34,048 nucleotides of DNA from Bacteroidales bacterium (GTDB taxonomy: Bacteria > Bacteroidota > Bacteroidia > Bacteroidales > Muribaculaceae): assembly GCA_900768685.1 (NCBI GenBank), contig CAAGDX010000022.1, forward strand, positions 1 through 34,048. The letters are read 5' to 3'. The notes below the pieces were generated by a model, which was given only the letters and a program-made list of their open reading frames with translations, did no database searches and had not been told where the DNA came from. The position numbers and the translations under genes are program-made. Numbering within the stretch: the stretch's first letter is position 1; each line of letters starts with the position of its first letter. Positions 31,437-34,048 of the stretch are shown here, piece after piece.

Positions 31437-33682
31437 ATCTTGAATTGTGCGAATTGTAACATTAAAACTTTATTTCCTGCGTTGTCGAAGTTGACAGAGA
31501 TACGATGTTGCTCGGATAAGGAATCCAAGTTTGTGATTGTTCCGGAACCGAATCGCTGGTGAATAATTCTCATACCTACAGTCAACTCTGATATATTATG
31601 TTTGCGGAATGTGTCATTTGTTGTTGCACCTGCAGCAGGGTGTTCGCTTTTGCGGACTACGGTAGTTGTGGTCGTGGTTTTTGGTGTAGTTACACCTCTT
31701 GCTACGCTTTTTCTGCCGGAGCCGTCAGACGTAAGAATGTATTTAGGATTGATGTCATACACAAACGGTGATAGACGAGTTGTTTGTGGTAATCCGTTTT
31801 TCATTCTGCTTTTTGCGTACGTCATCATGCAGAAATCTTTTGCTCTTGTGATAGCCACATAGAGTAGTCGGCGTTCCTCTTCAATTTCTTTCAGTGATGT
31901 TTTTGACATAATGGAAGGAAACAAGTCATCTTCCACCCCGGCAATAAACACTTTGTCAAATTCAAGACCTTTTGCAGAGTGCACAGTCATGAATGTGATG
32001 CAATCTTTCTCTCCGGTTTCTTTATCTTGGTCTGTGTAAAGTGCTGTTTCAGAAATAAATGTGGTAAGACTCGTGTCTTTGCCTTCTTCCTGATTCGTAT
32101 CCACAAATTGCCTTACTGCACTCACAAGTTCTTCCACATTCTCTTTTTTGGAAACGTTTTCAGGCGTGTTATCTGATAGATAAATGGATAGCAAACCCGT
32201 AGAGCGGATTATATTTACCGTTATTTCTGCGGCATCTACTTCATGCGATTTTGTGATAAAATCGTTAACCAAATCCGCAAAAACGGAGATTTTCTTTTCC
32301 GTACCTTTATTAATGCCCACTTCATACTGTGAGAGATTTGTCATTAGCTGCCATAGTGAAATATTGTTTTGACTTGCAGCTGTGGTGAGTTTGCTTATTG
32401 TGGTGTCACCGATACCTCTTGCCGGAAAATTTATAACTCGTTTTACCGCTTCATCATCATTTGGGTTTATTGCCAAACGCATGTATGCAAGTACGTCTTT
32501 TATTTCTTTTCTTTGATAGAAAGACAAACCGCCATAAATCACGTATGGAATATTGTATTTTCTGAAACACTCTTCTAAAACACGGGATTGGGCATTTGTG
32601 CGGTAAAGGATAGCCATTTTGTCGTATGGAACTCTTTCTTCGCGGTGTATTCTGGACACTCTGGCTGCAAGGATGGCACTTTCTTCAAATTCGCTGTAGC
32701 ACCTTGTCAGTTCTATGGGTTCTCCGATTTCATTCTCGGAATAGACTTCCTTTTTTATCTGATTTTGGTTTTTCTCAATGAGTGAATTTGCTGCGTTTAC
32801 AATATTTTGTGTGGAACGATAATTTCTTTCCAGTCGGAAAATCTTGAGGTTGCGGAATGTCTTGTTCAAGCTCAAAATATTTGAAATATTTGCTCCTCGG
32901 AAAGAATAAATGCTCTGTGCATCGTCACCTACAACGCACAGTTTGTTTTCTTCATTCACAATCTGAAGAATAATGTTGTGCTGTGCAAAGTTTGTGTCTT
33001 GATACTCATCAACAAGCATATATTTGAAATGTTCCTTGTACCTATTTCGTACGTCCGGAAAGTCCCTGAAAAGCACATTAGTGTATAATAGCAAGTCGTC
33101 AAAGTCCATAGCATTAGAAACTTTGCACCTTTGGCAATAGTTTGCATAAATTGCTTGTGTTGCAGGGCGTTTTGCTTTGTAATCCGCATCCATCAAGTCC
33201 CGATACATATAATAATCCGTTGGGGAAATCAGTGCATTTTTAGCCATTGATATAACGGACTGGATAGTTGCCGGCTTATACACTTTCTCGTCAAGTTTCA
33301 TTTCCTTTATTATATTCTTAATGAGGCTTTTGGAGTCATTGCTATCGTAAATAGTAAAGTCGTGAGTGAATCCGATAAGTTCTGCATTTATTCTGAGTAT
33401 TCTGGAAAAAATGGAGTGAAACGTACCCATCCACAGTCTGCTTGCGGCATCTTTTCCTAAAAGATTTTCAACTCGTTCACGCATTTCTCTCGCAGCCTTG
33501 TTTGTAAACGTGAGTGCAAGAATAGAGTAGGGCGAATAGCCGAGTTTAAGGAGGTGTACTATTTTATATGTAAGCACACGTGTTTTACCGGAGCCTGCAC
33601 CTGCTATCACGAGCTGAGGTCCGTCGCAGTATGTAACTGCATTATATTGCTGAGTATTAAGGTCTTTGAGATAATTTTCCAT
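31430..33682 (-). CDS. UvrD/PcrA-type ATP-dependent DNA helicase (superfamily 1A)
   Basis: This 750-residue 3'-5' helicase unwinds DNA in repair and replication restart. Motif Q (LNTQQYNAV) is followed by Walker A GAGSGKT (28-34), motif II DEYQDTN, GDDAQSIYSFRGA (motif III), RLERNYRST (motif IV), the TVHSAKGLEF region (motif V) and YVAITRAK (motif VI). A threonine-rich linker leads to a C-terminal Tudor-like domain (TVGMRIIHQRFGSGTITNLDS), as in PcrA. It follows the DUF4250 gene by 6 bp. PcrA or UvrD fits better than Rep because of the C-terminal domain. Confidence 0.95.
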   Translation of the reverse strand: MENYLKDLNTQQYNAVTYCDGPQLVIAGAGSGKTRVLTYKIVHLLKLGYSPYSILALTFTNKAAREMRERVENLLGKDAASRLWMGTFHSIFSRILRINAELIGFTHDFTIYDSNDSKSLIKNIIKEMKLDEKVYKPATIQSVISMAKNALISPTDYYMYRDLMDADYKAKRPATQAIYANYCQRCKVSNAMDFDDLLLYTNVLFRDFPDVRNRYKEHFKYMLVDEYQDTNFAQHNIILQIVNEENKLCVVGDDAQSIYSFRGANISNILSLNKTFRNLKIFRLERNYRSTQNIVNAANSLIEKNQNQIKKEVYSENEIGEPIELTRCYSEFEESAILAARVSRIHREERVPYDKMAILYRTNAQSRVLEECFRKYNIPYVIYGGLSFYQRKEIKDVLAYMRLAINPNDDEAVKRVINFPARGIGDTTISKLTTAASQNNISLWQLMTNLSQYEVGINKGTEKKISVFADLVNDFITKSHEVDAAEITVNIIRSTGLLSIYLSDNTPENVSKKENVEELVSAVRQFVDTNQEEGKDTSLTTFISETALYTDQDKETGEKDCITFMTVHSAKGLEFDKVFIAGVEDDLFPSIMSKTSLKEIEEERRLLYVAITRAKDFCMMTYAKSRMKNGLPQTTRLSPFVYDINPKYILTSDGSGRKSVARGVTTPKTTTTTTVVRKSEHPAAGATTNDTFRKHNISELTVGMRIIHQRFGSGTITNLDSLSEQHRISVNFDNAGNKVLMLQFAQFKIC

Positions 33683-33688
33683 TAATAA

Positions 33689-33868
33689 TTAAATAAAGCA
33701 GTTTGTTTCGCTATTGTACACAAAACCTACACTGAGCAGTTTTTCTTCCAGTTCTTTTCGCTTGATACATAGCTCATCGCAGAGTTCATCAAGGGTGATT
33801 CTGCGGTCACGGAGCATTGTATTTATATAGCTTAACAGTATTAAAGGGTCTGATGGAATGCAGTTCAT
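33689..33868 (-). CDS. Small DUF4250-family protein
   Basis: This 59-residue protein starts at the ATG at 33866-33868 and ends at TAA (33689-33691). It reads MNCIPSDPLILLSYINTMLR, then a charged helix RRITLDELCDELCIKRKELE and the end YNSETNCFI. This matches the pattern of DUF4250 proteins (DP..LLS..NT.LRD....LDELC). It lies 6 bp upstream of the helicase and is probably the first gene of the minus-strand run. Function is unknown. Confidence 0.8.
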   Translation of the reverse strand: MNCIPSDPLILLSYINTMLRDRRITLDELCDELCIKRKELEEKLLSVGFVYNSETNCFI

Positions 33869-33890
33869 TTAAGATATATTTTAATTTTTA

Positions 33891-33898
33891 CAAAATTA
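33891..33898 (-). promoter_or_regulatory. Possible promoter for the DUF4250-helicase run
   Basis: TAATTTTG on the minus strand, 23 bp upstream of the DUF4250 ATG, fits TAnnTTTG. No clear TTTG lies 20 bp further upstream. Confidence 0.4.
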
Positions 33899-33923
33899 CG
33901 CATTTTTTGTGGAATAAAAAATA

Positions 33924-33949
33924 GAGCCTGTTTCATAATAAATGTTAAA
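33924..33949 (+). repeat. Third copy of the dispersed repeat
   Basis: GAGCCTGTTTCATAATAAAT and the following six bases match the two copies at 13095-13145 with few differences. It is followed 15 bp later by a long palindrome, which may belong to the same element. Confidence 0.75.
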
Positions 33950-33964
33950 GCAGAGGCGGGCAGT

Positions 33965-34042
33965 CATTGAGCAGATTTGTTCGTGCTTATAAGGGCGTGT
34001 GGCGAGCCACATAACCGTTAAGCACGGACGAAGATGCCAATG
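33965..34042. repeat. Long imperfect palindrome near the right edge
   Basis: Two arms of about 38 bp are centred on TGTGGC-GA-GCCACA (33998-34011). The best-matched parts are CGTGCTTA (33982-33989) with TAAGCACG (34019-34026), and CATTG (33965-33969) with CAATG (34038-34042). It is richer in GC than its surroundings and is not in a gene. It may be a repeated palindromic element or the end of a small mobile element; the window stops just after it. Confidence 0.65.
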
Positions 34043-34048
34043 AATGTC

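Overview
The window looks like chromosomal DNA of an AT-rich Bacteroidales bacterium (phylum Bacteroidota). Three things point there. Many promoters follow the Bacteroidota pattern (TTTG/TTG, about 19-21 bp, then TAnnTTTG). Several genes belong to families typical of Bacteroidales: a PorT-like barrel, DUF4923, DUF4250, an XRE protein with the WLMFGEGEM segment, and a Cbp1-like coiled-coil lipoprotein. Metabolic genes such as nifJ and nspC also fit. Genus and family cannot be fixed from the sequence alone.

Region 1 (1-5225) is a compact type II-C CRISPR-Cas locus. The leader-proximal end of an array (two repeats visible, continuing left out of the window) is followed by cas2, cas1 and cas9, all on the minus strand. 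A tracrRNA gene that was found by base pairing lies divergent from cas9 on the plus strand. It has its own promoter, an anti-repeat matching the array repeat, a nexus hairpin and an intrinsic terminator.

Region 2 (5226-10990) holds a 9-bp minisatellite, an M28 peptidase lipoprotein with a small conserved upstream gene, and a PorT-like outer-membrane barrel. Divergent from the barrel is a pair made of a SufT/MIP18-like Fe-S protein and the lipid A phosphatase lpxH. Next come a candidate small RNA and an XRE regulator, then a 745-bp AT-rich gap with strong palindromes.

Region 3 (10989-22650) carries a secreted type I pullulanase, pyruvate:ferredoxin oxidoreductase (nifJ), tRNA-Ser(GCU), and a tetR-fabG pair. 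Divergent from tetR are a PBP4-type D-Ala-D-Ala carboxypeptidase, an acidic repeat protein coupled to rsmI, and a coiled-coil lipoprotein.

Region 4 (22672-33868) is a nearly continuous minus-strand run of eleven genes, mostly overlapping or closely spaced. In transcription order they are a DUF4250 protein (59 aa), a UvrD/PcrA helicase, nspC, a family 2 glycosyltransferase, radC, a CapD/WbpM-type nucleotide-sugar dehydratase, a DUF4923 protein, a diverged ThiE/TenI-like barrel, kdsB, a metal-site-less M16 peptidase homologue and an AlkD-like HEAT-repeat protein. The run mixes envelope sugar synthesis (kdsB, capD-like, GT2), polyamine synthesis and DNA maintenance.

The right edge (33924-34048) holds a repeat, also present twice at 13095-13145, followed by a long imperfect palindrome that looks like part of a dispersed element. 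The most distinctive content is the CRISPR locus with its tracrRNA, the minisatellite, the palindrome-rich gaps and the dispersed repeat.
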